Assembly: GCF_003065485.1 (NCBI RefSeq)
Contig: NZ_CP026951.1
Span: 1,116,001 to 1,180,000 of the forward strand
Source of the DNA: Salinibacterium hongtaonis
GTDB taxonomy: Bacteria; Actinomycetota; Actinomycetes; Actinomycetales; Microbacteriaceae
Direction: 5' to 3'
Length of the DNA stretch: 64,000 nt
The first letter of the stretch is position 1, and every line of letters begins with the position of its first letter. The notes beneath the pieces were generated by a model. That model was not told where the DNA came from. It made no database searches and saw only the letters and a list, made by a program, of their open reading frames with translations. This document shows positions 42,359-49,942 of this stretch, one piece after another. The position numbers and the translations under genes were made by a program.

Positions 42359-43816
42359 ATGGGCCACGAGTCCGACCAGAAGTTGCAGCAATGGAGCGAG
42401 CGCGAGACGGTGGCAGAGGCCATCATTCCCCTGGTCGGGAAGCTCTATCGCCAGAACGGTGTCGTCACCTCCATTCATGGCCGTCGGCTCCTCAACAAGT
42501 CCGCGATCGGGGTGCTCAAGGCGCACAGCCACAGCCGTCAGGGTGCCGCATTCGCCCTCGACGTCGAAGACACCCTTCCCATTCTTCAGACGCTCGTCGG
42601 ACTGGGTCTCGGCCCTGCATCCATCGACGTAGGAACGCTTCTTGAGCGCTACCGCGAAAGCGACGCCGACCTCGAGACCTTTCTTCGTTCTGAGCTTGCC
42701 CCGGTTGTTGATGTCAACGAGAAGAACTCGCCCGACCCTGTCGACGTCGTTCTCTATGGTTTCGGACGCATCGGCCGGCTTTTGGCCCGCATCCTCATCG
42801 CCCATGCTGCGGGAGGCAGTGGCCTTCGCTTGCGTGCGATCGTCGTGCGCAAGGGGTCAGAGAACGACCTCATCAAGCGGGCTAGCCTGCTGCGCCGCGA
42901 CTCGGTTCACGGGCCGTTCGAAGGCACGATCGAGATCGACGAAGAGAACAACACGATCCTCGCCAACGGCAACCTCATCCAGGTGATCTACTCGAACAGC
43001 CCCGCCGAGGTCGACTACACCAAGTACGGCATCACTAACGCGATCGTTGCCGACAACACGGGCAAGTGGCGTGACGCAGAGGGTCTCTCGCAGCACCTCA
43101 AGTGCCCCGGAGTCGCCCGCGTTCTGCTGACGGCTCCCGGTAAGGGTGATCTCAAGAACATCGTTCACGGCATCAACCACGACACGATTACAGATGCTGA
43201 CCGCATTCTCTCTGCCGCATCCTGCACCACCAACGCCATCACCCCCGTGCTCAAGGCGATCAACGACAAGTACGGCATCCTGAACGGGCATGTCGAGACC
43301 GTTCACTCGTTTACCAACGACCAGAACCTCATCGACAACTTCCACAACGGCGATCGCCGCGGGCGCTCCGCTGCTCTCAACATGGTCATCACCGAGACGG
43401 GTGCCGCCAAGGCTGTTGCCAAGGCTCTTCCCGAGCTCGCGGGCAAGCTCACGGGCAACGCCATCCGCGTTCCGACGCCCAATGTCTCGCTCGCTATTCT
43501 CAACCTCAACCTTGAGAATGAAGCGGATAAGGATGAGGTCAACGCCTATCTGCGCGACCTCGCCCTGCACTCGGTTCTGCGCCAGCAGATCGACTATGTC
43601 GAATCAGCAGAGATCGTCTCCACCGACTTCGTGGGTTCGAGCCGCGCTGGCATCGTCGATGGTCTTGCGACCCTGAGCACGGGCAACTCTCTCGTGCTCT
43701 ACGTCTGGTACGACAACGAGTTCGGCTACAGCCGTCAGGTGATTCGCGTGCTGGAGACCCTGGCGGGCAATCACCCGCTGGTGTTCCCCGAGCGCAAATC
43801 GGTCTCCGCCTCTTAG
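42359..43816 (+). CDS. Glyceraldehyde-3-phosphate dehydrogenase, long form with N-terminal extension
   Basis: This 485-residue protein starts at ATG 42359 behind GGGAAAGGAACAG. Residues 1-127 form an extension not found in the standard GapA. The Rossmann motif GFGRIG (residues 134-139) follows, then the catalytic Cys289 in SAASCTTNAITPV and the C-terminal YDNEFGYSRQVIRV. Long actinobacterial enzymes of this kind, such as GapB of Corynebacterium, are NADP-preferring and work mainly in gluconeogenesis; by length and motifs this is of that class. Cofactor preference is inferred. It appears monocistronic. Confidence 0.88.
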   Translation: MGHESDQKLQQWSERETVAEAIIPLVGKLYRQNGVVTSIHGRRLLNKSAIGVLKAHSHSRQGAAFALDVEDTLPILQTLVGLGLGPASIDVGTLLERYRESDADLETFLRSELAPVVDVNEKNSPDPVDVVLYGFGRIGRLLARILIAHAAGGSGLRLRAIVVRKGSENDLIKRASLLRRDSVHGPFEGTIEIDEENNTILANGNLIQVIYSNSPAEVDYTKYGITNAIVADNTGKWRDAEGLSQHLKCPGVARVLLTAPGKGDLKNIVHGINHDTITDADRILSAASCTTNAITPVLKAINDKYGILNGHVETVHSFTNDQNLIDNFHNGDRRGRSAALNMVITETGAAKAVAKALPELAGKLTGNAIRVPTPNVSLAILNLNLENEADKDEVNAYLRDLALHSVLRQQIDYVESAEIVSTDFVGSSRAGIVDGLATLSTGNSLVLYVWYDNEFGYSRQVIRVLETLAGNHPLVFPERKSVSAS

Positions 43817-43835
43817 CCCTGGGGTGCGGGGGTCG

Positions 43836-44231
43836 CTATTCCAGCGGCTCCCGCTCGTCGGCGCCGTCTCCGCGCCCTCGCAGGCGTTCCAACTCGCGGC
43901 GCTCTCGCTTGGTGGGGCGTCCAGCTCCGCGATCGCGCACGGGAGCGAGTGGCCTCTCTTCCCGCGGCGGCGGGGGCGGAGTTGTTTCGAGGTAGGCGGT
44001 TGCTGCTTCGGGAGCTCCGACGCGTTTGGCGATGAGCCGCTGCACGATAAACGTGCGGTCGAATCCGGCGATGCGCACGCGCACTTCGTCGCCGACGCGC
44101 ACGGCCTGAGCAGCCTTCACCCGGTCGCCACCGAGCTTGACGTGCCCAGCGCGACAGGCGCTCGTTGCCGCGGATCGCGTCTTGTAGACCCGCACCGCCC
44201 ACAGCCAGCTGTCAACCCGCACGCTTTCCAT
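43836..44231 (-). CDS. S4 domain RNA-binding protein (Hsp15/HslR-like)
   Basis: This 131-residue protein has an N-terminal S4 fold (VRVDSWLWAVRVYKTRSAAT, ACRAGHVKLGG, VRVGDEVRVRI) and a charged C-terminal tail (GRPTKRERRELERLRGRG). Hsp15-type proteins bind the 50S ribosomal subunit carrying a stalled nascent chain. It converges on the GAPDH gene with 19 bases between. Confidence 0.87.
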   Translation of the reverse strand: MESVRVDSWLWAVRVYKTRSAATSACRAGHVKLGGDRVKAAQAVRVGDEVRVRIAGFDRTFIVQRLIAKRVGAPEAATAYLETTPPPPPREERPLAPVRDRGAGRPTKRERRELERLRGRGDGADEREPLE

Positions 44232-44289
44232 GGGTCAAGAGTAGTAGCGCGCTGGAGCTTGATCCTTTGCCGCGTTACAGTGACCACAG

Positions 44290-45753
44290 ATGACTATGAA
44301 GCGGCGCACATTCCTTGTTGGATCGGTTTCGGGGCTCACGCTCCTCACAGTCGCGGCCTGCACGCCCGATTCGCCGCAGCCGTCTCCCTCTGCTTCACCG
44401 ATTCGTTCTAAGACTCCCGAGCCGGCGGCTTTCGTACGAACGAACTGGGCGGCCGACCCGTTCTCGCGCGGGGCTCTGAGCTATCCGGCGGTCGGAACGG
44501 CGGCAGATGACCGCGAGATTCTGCGGCGGCCCATCGACGACCGGTTGTTTTTTGCGGGCGAGCACACCGCCGAGACCGCCCCGGCGACCGTTCAAGGCGC
44601 CCGCGCGTCGGGCAGAAGCGTCGCGTTCGACGTGATGTCGATTGCCGAGCCGGGGGAGCGCATCGCCATCGTCGGAGCGGGCATCGCTGGCGCAACTGCG
44701 GCCCGCATCCTCGTCGACTCGGGCTACGACGTCGTGGTCATCGAGGGGCGTGACCGGCTCGGCGGCAGAGTCTCCACCTTGAATGGCGATGACTGGCCGT
44801 TCCCCCTGGAGCTGGGGGCCGATGTCATCTCGGCGCTCGATTCCGCCGCCGTGCTTGCTGAGCTCGCCGACGCCAACATCGACGTTGTGCCGTTCACTCT
44901 TTCGCAGGAACACCGCACGGTGGCTGGCGAGGTTCTCGAGCCCAGCACGGTGGGGCAGGATGCTGTGGCGGAGGCTTTGGAATGGGCGGCCGTTCAGCCT
45001 GTCGACACGTCTCTCGCCGACGCCCTGCTCGATTCTGGGGCGGCAAATGTCGATGCCTCCGCGGGGGCAGCGGGAGTTTCGCAGGTCGATCTGCTCGAGA
45101 ACTATGTGGCATCCGACGTCGTTGTCGGCACTGGGGCTGATGCCGATGAGCTCTCGGCGTGGTTCGCTTCAATCCCTGTGCTCGGCGCTGAGGGTGACGA
45201 AATGGTCGTCGGTGATTTCGAGTCCTTGATCGCGGGGATGATCGAGGGCATCACTGTGTTGCCCTCGAGCACTGTTTCGGGCGTCACTCTCACGGACAGG
45301 GGCGTGAGCCTTCGGCTGGCCAGGGGAGAGTCGTATTCGGCCGACCGCACCATCGTCACGGTTCCGCTGGGGGTGCTGCAGGCCGGAGCTATCGAGTTCG
45401 ATCCGCCTCTGCCGTTTTCGCACCGCGGGGCCATCGCTGCCCTCGGCATGGGTCATCGCGACAAGATCGTCATGCGGTTCGAGACTCCGTTCTGGTCGAC
45501 AGATGCATCGGCCTGGAGCGTTGTCGATGGTGACACCGATTTTCCCCTCTGGATCAACATGCTCCCGCTCATGGGCGAACCGATTCTGGTGGGCCTTATG
45601 GCGGGCGAGGCTGCAGTGCGGCTTTCGGAGTTTGGCGACCGTGAGCTTATGCAGGCTGCTCTTGTGAGCCTCGAGCCTTTTGTTGACCCTGACCTGGTGT
45701 CGCGTTCGGCTTCTCCTTCGGCTTCCCCCTCGCCCTCGAGCGCCTCCGACTGA
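44290..45753 (+). CDS. Lipoprotein flavin amine oxidase with circularly permuted domains
   Basis: This 487-residue protein has a twin-arginine-like lipoprotein signal (KRRTFLVGS, Cys24 after TVAA). Residues 48-113 carry what is normally the very C-terminus of flavin monoamine oxidases (TNWAADPFSRGALSYPAVG, RLFFAGEHT, PATVQGARASGRSVA). Only after that comes the normally N-terminal FAD site GAGIAG (129-134), EGRDRLGGRV and LELGADVIS. The chain then runs to FVAG-type MAGEAAVRLSE and ends in a Ser/Pro/Ala tail just where the moved segment would usually follow. All pieces of one FAD fold are present in permuted order. The substrate is unknown. Its last 107 bases overlap the next gene on the other strand. 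Confidence 0.82.
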   Translation: MTMKRRTFLVGSVSGLTLLTVAACTPDSPQPSPSASPIRSKTPEPAAFVRTNWAADPFSRGALSYPAVGTAADDREILRRPIDDRLFFAGEHTAETAPATVQGARASGRSVAFDVMSIAEPGERIAIVGAGIAGATAARILVDSGYDVVVIEGRDRLGGRVSTLNGDDWPFPLELGADVISALDSAAVLAELADANIDVVPFTLSQEHRTVAGEVLEPSTVGQDAVAEALEWAAVQPVDTSLADALLDSGAANVDASAGAAGVSQVDLLENYVASDVVVGTGADADELSAWFASIPVLGAEGDEMVVGDFESLIAGMIEGITVLPSSTVSGVTLTDRGVSLRLARGESYSADRTIVTVPLGVLQAGAIEFDPPLPFSHRGAIAALGMGHRDKIVMRFETPFWSTDASAWSVVDGDTDFPLWINMLPLMGEPILVGLMAGEAAVRLSEFGDRELMQAALVSLEPFVDPDLVSRSASPSASPSPSSASD

Positions 45754-46354
45754 CCGCGATCAGCAGGGTAGTCGTTGAGGCAAAGATAACGACGACGGCG
45801 AGCAAGTAGAGGCCCAGCTCAAACGGAACGTCGACGAGTGACGGGTCGAGAAAAAAGTACGGGTACCAGTACACGTTCGCGCCGCGGATCATGGTGTAGA
45901 CCACCCAGATTGCCGGGAAGACCAGCACCCAGCCGATCGTCGACCACGGCAGCAGCCGACCGGGGGCCACGATCCAGTCGAGCAGCGCGAGCGCGGGAAT
46001 CACGAAGTGCAACAGGATGCTCGACCAGGGCGCCCAGACCGGAACCCCGCGCATGGTGCCTTCTATGAGCAGAACGCTGAACACGATTCCCGACACCGTC
46101 ACATAGGCCACGGCAAGCGCCCGGAGCTGGTCGAGCGGCAGGGGATCCCGCCGCCCGGTGAGGGCGACAATGCCAGACCACACAAAGACCATTACGGCGA
46201 GAATCATGCTCTCGACCGTGAAGTAGCTAAAGAAGTTGCCGATCGCGAGAGGGCTCGTGCCGATCGTAAAGTTGATGTCGCCCACGAGGGCCACGACGCC
46301 AGTTATTGCAGTGAGCAGTCGTGCGATACCCAACACAGTGGTGTGGATGGGCAT
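45647..46354 (-). CDS. Pr6Pr family membrane protein
   Basis: This 235-residue protein starts at ATG 46354 (MPIHTTVLGIARLL). It has six hydrophobic helices with small polar loops (GNFFSYFTVESMILAVMVFV, WAPWSSILLHFVIPALALLD, VYWYPYFFLDPSLVDVPFEL). It ends in a basic, glutamine-rich tail coded antisense to the low-complexity tail of the amine oxidase. The family has six helices and proline/aromatic motifs but no known function. The extension upstream to 46474 has no ribosome site. Confidence 0.7.
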   Translation of the reverse strand: MPIHTTVLGIARLLTAITGVVALVGDINFTIGTSPLAIGNFFSYFTVESMILAVMVFVWSGIVALTGRRDPLPLDQLRALAVAYVTVSGIVFSVLLIEGTMRGVPVWAPWSSILLHFVIPALALLDWIVAPGRLLPWSTIGWVLVFPAIWVVYTMIRGANVYWYPYFFLDPSLVDVPFELGLYLLAVVVIFASTTTLLIAVSRRRSRARGKPKEKPNATPGQGQQKARGSQEQPA

Positions 46355-46406
46355 TCGACGATCCGCAGTTAGCTCTGTCGTGGGGATGGGTGGTCGTCGC
46401 GTCGGC

Positions 46407-46850
46407 TCAGGCGTCGACGAGCGAACCCTTCCAGCGAACGAGGGCACGCACGGTGTCGCTGGGATCGTCGGCAAGTCGGTCCATCACATCGCGGGGAACG
46501 TAATAGTTCACGGCCAACCAGCCGCGCACGGTGTCAGACGGGTCGTCGGCAAGTTCGCGCAAAACGTCGCACGATGTTCTTTCGTTGCGTGCGACGGCAT
46601 TGCGAACACGCTCATCCGGGTCGTGAGCCAGGGTGGCGAGCACGTCGTCGGGCGTGTGGGGGTTGTTGGCGGCGCTTTCGCGGATGCGGGGGTTTGCGTC
46701 GGCGGCAAGAAGCCGGAGCCGGCGCAATTTGCTCTCGGTAACGGGGGGTGCTGGGTGCAAGCGGGCCACCTCTTCAGCGGTGAGCATCGAGGGAGCGAGC
46801 TCTCGCATCGCCGCCAGCTGGGCCGGGGTATTGAAGCGGATGCACGACAT
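46407..46850 (-). CDS. Variant leucine-rich-repeat (LRV) protein
   Basis: This 147-residue protein is built of about four repeats of roughly 24 residues with the pattern P-x-x-V-L-x-x-L-A-x-D-P-x-x-x-V-R-x-x-V-A-x-N (DDVLATLAHDPDERVRNAVA, CDVLRELADDPSDTVRGWLA, RDVMDRLADDPSDTVRALVR). LRV/HEAT-like solenoids usually bind proteins. No iron-sulfur cysteine cluster, found in some LRV proteins, is present. It is divergent from the FHA gene. Function unknown. Confidence 0.78.
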   Translation of the reverse strand: MSCIRFNTPAQLAAMRELAPSMLTAEEVARLHPAPPVTESKLRRLRLLAADANPRIRESAANNPHTPDDVLATLAHDPDERVRNAVARNERTSCDVLRELADDPSDTVRGWLAVNYYVPRDVMDRLADDPSDTVRALVRWKGSLVDA

Positions 46851-46929
46851 CTTTCGAGACTACCCCGGCCACCTCAACGCTCATATGACGCCGCGCTGCA
46901 CGATATTCTCTCGTCAAGTCGATTTTGCC

Positions 46930-46960
46930 CTGACAGCACGGGCCCGGAATCCGATACGCT
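46930..46960 (+). promoter_or_regulatory. Promoter of the FHA-ftsR operon
   Basis: CTGACA (46930-46935) and a -10-like GATACGCT (46953-46960) lie at suitable spacing (17 bases to GATACG). They are followed by GGGGAGG and ATG 46989. Confidence 0.5.
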
Positions 46961-46988
46961 GATTGATAACGAGCCAGGGGAGGTTCAC

Positions 46989-47522
46989 ATGGTCGATGCG
47001 CCGCACTCTCACGACGGCAAGCGCCCTGACGCTGCCTCCACCAACGACGAGCCCATTGTGAGCGACACTGTCGCCGTGCCCGGTTCCTCGAGCACAACGG
47101 AGACCACTGCCCACATGGGCGCGGATTTCGAGGCGCAGCTCGCGGCCCTCAGTGGTGAGGTCAGCCGCGAGGAGCTTGAGGCTGTCGGAGCGCTTCCCTC
47201 GGGTTCCGCGCTGCTCATCGTTCGTCGTGGGCCCAATGTCGGCGCTCGTTTTCTTCTGGACTCCGATGTCACGAAGGTGGGTCGCCATCCGGATGCCGAT
47301 ATTTTTCTCGACGATGTCACGGTCTCGCGAAAGCACTCCGAGTTCATCCGCTCGGGAACGACCTTTGAGATTCGAGACCAGGGCTCGCTCAATGGCACCT
47401 ACTTCGATGGTGTCAGGGTCGATTCTGCGACGCTTGTCGATGGTTCCGAGGTTCAGATCGGCAAGTTCCGACTGACGTTCTACGCATCGCGCTTAGACCT
47501 CGCCTCCTCGGCGGCTAGCTAA
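46989..47522 (+). CDS. garA: FHA domain protein, GarA/OdhI homolog
   Basis: This 177-residue protein starts at ATG 46989 behind GGGGAGG. A flexible N-terminus carries ETT (Glu38, Thr39, Thr40), the position of the PknG/PknB-phosphorylated ETTS site of GarA and OdhI. A C-terminal FHA domain follows (VTKVGRHPDADIFLDDVTVS, RKHSEF, GSLNGTYFDGVRVD). GarA inhibits 2-oxoglutarate dehydrogenase and adjusts glutamate metabolism, and phosphorylation makes its FHA bind its own tail. The residues after ETT (AHMGADFE) differ from the usual SVFRADLL. It is followed without a gap by ftsR, as in Mycobacterium. Confidence 0.88.
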   Translation: MVDAPHSHDGKRPDAASTNDEPIVSDTVAVPGSSSTTETTAHMGADFEAQLAALSGEVSREELEAVGALPSGSALLIVRRGPNVGARFLLDSDVTKVGRHPDADIFLDDVTVSRKHSEFIRSGTTFEIRDQGSLNGTYFDGVRVDSATLVDGSEVQIGKFRLTFYASRLDLASSAAS

Positions 47523-48224
47523 GTGGCGCGCGCCGCCGCGGCCCACGAAAAGTCGCCGAACCTGGCACTTCTCAGCATTGGGCAGGTTCTCGCACGGCTA
47601 ACGGCGGAGTTCCCCGATCTCACGCCGTCCAAGCTCCGCTTTCTTGAGGAACGGCAGCTAATTTCGCCGTCTCGCACCGAGTCTGGCTATCGCAAGTTTT
47701 CTCCCGACGATGTCGAGCGGCTGCGCCTCGTGCTCACGATGCAGCGCGACAACTATCTCCCCCTCAAGGTCATCAAGTCATATCTTGATGACCTCGATGC
47801 TGGGCGGCAGCCGGAGCTTCCGGGTGGAGCATCGGTCGCCGGGCCGTCGATTCTCTCATCAGAGCGTCGATTGGGGCGCGATGAGCTGGTGCGGGCGGCC
47901 GGGGTCAGCCCTCAGCTCCTCGCCGACGCCGTTTCTGCGTCGTTGATCACTGCTTCAGACGTTTATGGCGACGATGCGCTCAAGGTGCTGACTGCTCTGG
48001 GCGAGCTCAAGCGCTCCGGCATCGAGCCTCGCCATCTCCGCAGCTTCAGAGCGGCCGCAGAGCGCGAGCTGGGCCTCATCGAGAGCGCCCTGATTCCCGT
48101 CGCGCGGCGAAAAGATGCATCCAGCAGGGCTAAGGCGAGCGAGCTTGCTCGTGAGATCGCTGGGCAACTCGAGATTGTTCGGGGAAGCCTGATTCGCGGT
48201 GCACTTTCACGACTCGACCCGTAA
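47523..48224 (+). CDS. ftsR: MerR family regulator FtsR
   Basis: This 233-residue protein starts at GTG 47523, directly after the FHA stop codon. The N-terminal HTH (LLSIGQVLARLTAEFPDLTP, SKLRFLEERQLISPSRTESG, YRKFSPDDVERLRLVLTMQ) and C-terminal helical part (GRDELVRAAGVSPQLLADAV, LGELKRSGIEPRHLRSFRAA) match the Rv1828/FtsR group. In Corynebacterium this group activates ftsZ and affects cell division. The gene is translationally linked to garA. Confidence 0.9.
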   Translation: MARAAAAHEKSPNLALLSIGQVLARLTAEFPDLTPSKLRFLEERQLISPSRTESGYRKFSPDDVERLRLVLTMQRDNYLPLKVIKSYLDDLDAGRQPELPGGASVAGPSILSSERRLGRDELVRAAGVSPQLLADAVSASLITASDVYGDDALKVLTALGELKRSGIEPRHLRSFRAAAERELGLIESALIPVARRKDASSRAKASELAREIAGQLEIVRGSLIRGALSRLDP

Positions 48225-48321
48225 GCTGGGGTCATTGCTTCCGACATGCGGCGACACGCCAAATCCGTCGGCGCCCAATGCCAGGCATTCACCCGAAAGC
48301 CTCGTACCGTGGTGATAGATC

Positions 48322-48345
48322 AACTTCAACCAAACATTGAAAGTT
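48322..48345. promoter_or_regulatory. Inverted repeat upstream of the second MerR gene
   Basis: AACTTCAAC (48322-48330) and ATTGAAAGTT (48336-48345) form a near-palindrome (AACTTCAA against AACTTTCAA, one base inserted) about 70 bases before ATG 48416. MerR proteins commonly bind such repeats in their own promoters, so this may be an autoregulatory or FtsR site. Confidence 0.45.
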
Positions 48346-48415
48346 AAGACTCACCCCGGCACGGCCGGCAGTGGGCGGTCACACAGCAAACGGAACCATT
48401 GTGGAAGGCATCGAG

Positions 48416-48964
48416 ATGAGCGAACTCAGCAGTCGTAATGAGGATTCTCGTTACGATCTCGGCCTCCTGTTTACCGATGGCCTTCCCGATCTCGACGACA
48501 CCTCCGGCTACCGCGGCGCCGTTGCGGCACGCGCTGCGGGCATCAGTTATCGCCAGCTGGATTACTGGGCTCGCACCGAGCTTGTGCAGCCCACTATCCG
48601 CGGCGCGGCCGGCTCCGGTTCGCAGCGCCTCTACGGCTTCCGCGACATCCTCGTGCTCAAGCTGGTCAAGCGTCTTCTTGATACCGGTATCTCGCTTCAG
48701 CAGATCCGTACCGCGGTCAACCAGCTTCGCGAAGCTGGCGTGAGCGATCTGGCGCAAACCACGCTCATGAGCGACGGCGCCAGCGTCTACCTCTGCACCT
48801 CCAACGACGAGGTCATCGACCTCGTCAACCGGGGACAGGGAGTCTTCGGCATCGCAGTGGGCAAGGTGCTCCGCGAGGTCGAGCACAGCCTGGTTGAGCT
48901 CGAGGCCGACAAGCCTGACGCAATGGACGAGCTCGCCGCTCGTCGCTCGACTCGGGCCTCCTAG
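48416..48964 (+). CDS. MerR family regulator, Rv1830-like
   Basis: This 182-residue protein starts at ATG 48416 behind GGAAGGC. The HTH (GAVAARAAGISYRQLDYWAR, TELVQPTIRGAAGSGSQRLY, GFRDILVLKLVKRLLDTGIS) and the rest match the second MerR protein of the garA region (Rv1830 type). In mycobacteria a bifunctional-nuclease gene lies between the two MerR genes. Here the gap is only 191 bases and holds no such gene. A strong terminator follows. Confidence 0.87.
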   Translation: MSELSSRNEDSRYDLGLLFTDGLPDLDDTSGYRGAVAARAAGISYRQLDYWARTELVQPTIRGAAGSGSQRLYGFRDILVLKLVKRLLDTGISLQQIRTAVNQLREAGVSDLAQTTLMSDGASVYLCTSNDEVIDLVNRGQGVFGIAVGKVLREVEHSLVELEADKPDAMDELAARRSTRAS

Positions 48965-48965
48965 A

Positions 48966-49008
48966 GGCGCCATGGTGGCCTCTGGGGTCACCCAGAGCCT
49001 TTGGCGCC
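48966..49008. terminator. Bidirectional terminator between the MerR and parA genes
   Basis: A nested inverted repeat: GGCGCCA (48966-48972) pairs with TGGCGCC (49002-49008) and CTCTGGG (48980-48986) with CCCAGAG (48991-48997) around a GTCA loop. It lies between two convergent genes. Confidence 0.75.
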
Positions 49009-49030
49009 CCTTAGACCAGTTCTGGGTAAC

Positions 49031-49819
49031 TCAGGAGAGTCCAGCGGCGCGCATGATGCGCTCAAGCAGCTGGTCGAAGTTGCGAGCCATCTCTTCTGCG
49101 CTCTCGCCCGGCCACATGTGCAGCGGCTTCGCCGCTCCTTGTGCCTGCTGAAGCGACGTGCGCTCCGGCAGCTGGGGGCTGAGCACGAGCGGGCCGAACA
49201 TGTCGCGTAGCTCTTTGATGCGGAACTGGTGCTCGAGAGACTGCACCCGGGCCCGGTTCACGATGATTCCGAGGGGCTGAAGGCGGGGGGAGAGGCCCCG
49301 TCGAATCTCCTCGATTGCGCGAAGAGCGCGGTCGGCCGCGGCGACAGAAAACAGTCCAGGCTCGGTGACTACGGCGACTCTGTCGCTGGCGGCCCAGGCC
49401 GTGCGGGTTAGAGCGTTGAGCGATGGTGCACAGTCGATCAGCACGAGGTCGTAGTCGTCTTCGACGTTGGCGAGTGCCTCCTCGAGCTTCCAGATGTCGC
49501 GGATGCTCGGGTGGGGTCCGTCAAAGTTGATCGCAGACGGGCTGCCGATTAAGACATCGATTTTGCCGGGGCGGCCGCGAGTCCAGCCGCTCGGCGCGAT
49601 TGCCTGGCGCACGATCTTCTCCTTGGGAGAAGCAAGAACGTCGGCGACATTGAGTCGCCCCACGACGTTGATGTCCATGCCAGTTGAGACATCTGACTGC
49701 GGGTCGAGGTCGACCACGAGGGTCCGCAACCCCTTGGCAAATGCTGCGGAAGCGAGTCCGAGCGTGACAGTGGTCTTTCCGACTCCTCCCTTGAGGGAGC
49801 TCACGCTGAGTACATGCAC
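49031..49819 (-). CDS. ParA family ATPase
   Basis: This 262-residue protein starts at GTG 49819 (MHVLSVSSLKGG). A TATGGT -10-like hexamer (49833-49828 on the minus strand) lies 8 bases before it, suggesting a leaderless message. It has the deviant Walker A KGGVGKTT, VVDLDPQSDVSTGM and DLVLIDCAPSLNALT. There is no parB gene or parS-like cluster in the window, so it is an orphan ParA rather than the chromosomal partition ATPase. Orphan ParA proteins position chemoreceptors, carboxysomes or divisome factors. It is divergent from pyruvate carboxylase. Confidence 0.85.
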   Translation of the reverse strand: MHVLSVSSLKGGVGKTTVTLGLASAAFAKGLRTLVVDLDPQSDVSTGMDINVVGRLNVADVLASPKEKIVRQAIAPSGWTRGRPGKIDVLIGSPSAINFDGPHPSIRDIWKLEEALANVEDDYDLVLIDCAPSLNALTRTAWAASDRVAVVTEPGLFSVAAADRALRAIEEIRRGLSPRLQPLGIIVNRARVQSLEHQFRIKELRDMFGPLVLSPQLPERTSLQQAQGAAKPLHMWPGESAEEMARNFDQLLERIMRAAGLS

Positions 49820-49876
49820 AACAAGAAACCATACCTTCAGTAGGCTGTGAGCATCCACCTCTAATCAGGGGGTGTA

Positions 49877-49914
49877 GCTAGCGAGTGCCGAATACCAGAG
49901 TGCGCATCGCTAGC
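49877..49914. promoter_or_regulatory. Inverted repeat between parA and pyc
   Basis: GCTAGCGA (49877-49884) and TCGCTAGC (49907-49914) are perfect 8-bp arms 22 bases apart in the divergent promoter region. It could be a looped binding site for a dimeric regulator. Confidence 0.4.
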
Positions 49915-49918
49915 GCCA

Positions 49919-49930
49919 TGCAACGTTGCA
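49919..49930. promoter_or_regulatory. 12-bp palindrome in the pyc leader, LacI-operator-like
   Basis: TGCAACGTTGCA is a perfect palindrome with a central CG, the shape of LacI/GalR-family operators. It lies 13 bases before the pyc ATG, just before the AAGGG ribosome site. Confidence 0.4.
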
Positions 49931-49942
49931 AGAAGGGTACGG

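Noticed and set aside
46236-46988. Long upstream extension of the FHA protein frame
   Set aside because: It runs antisense through the LRV and Pr6Pr genes. The ATG at 46989 has a strong ribosome site and gives the usual GarA length.
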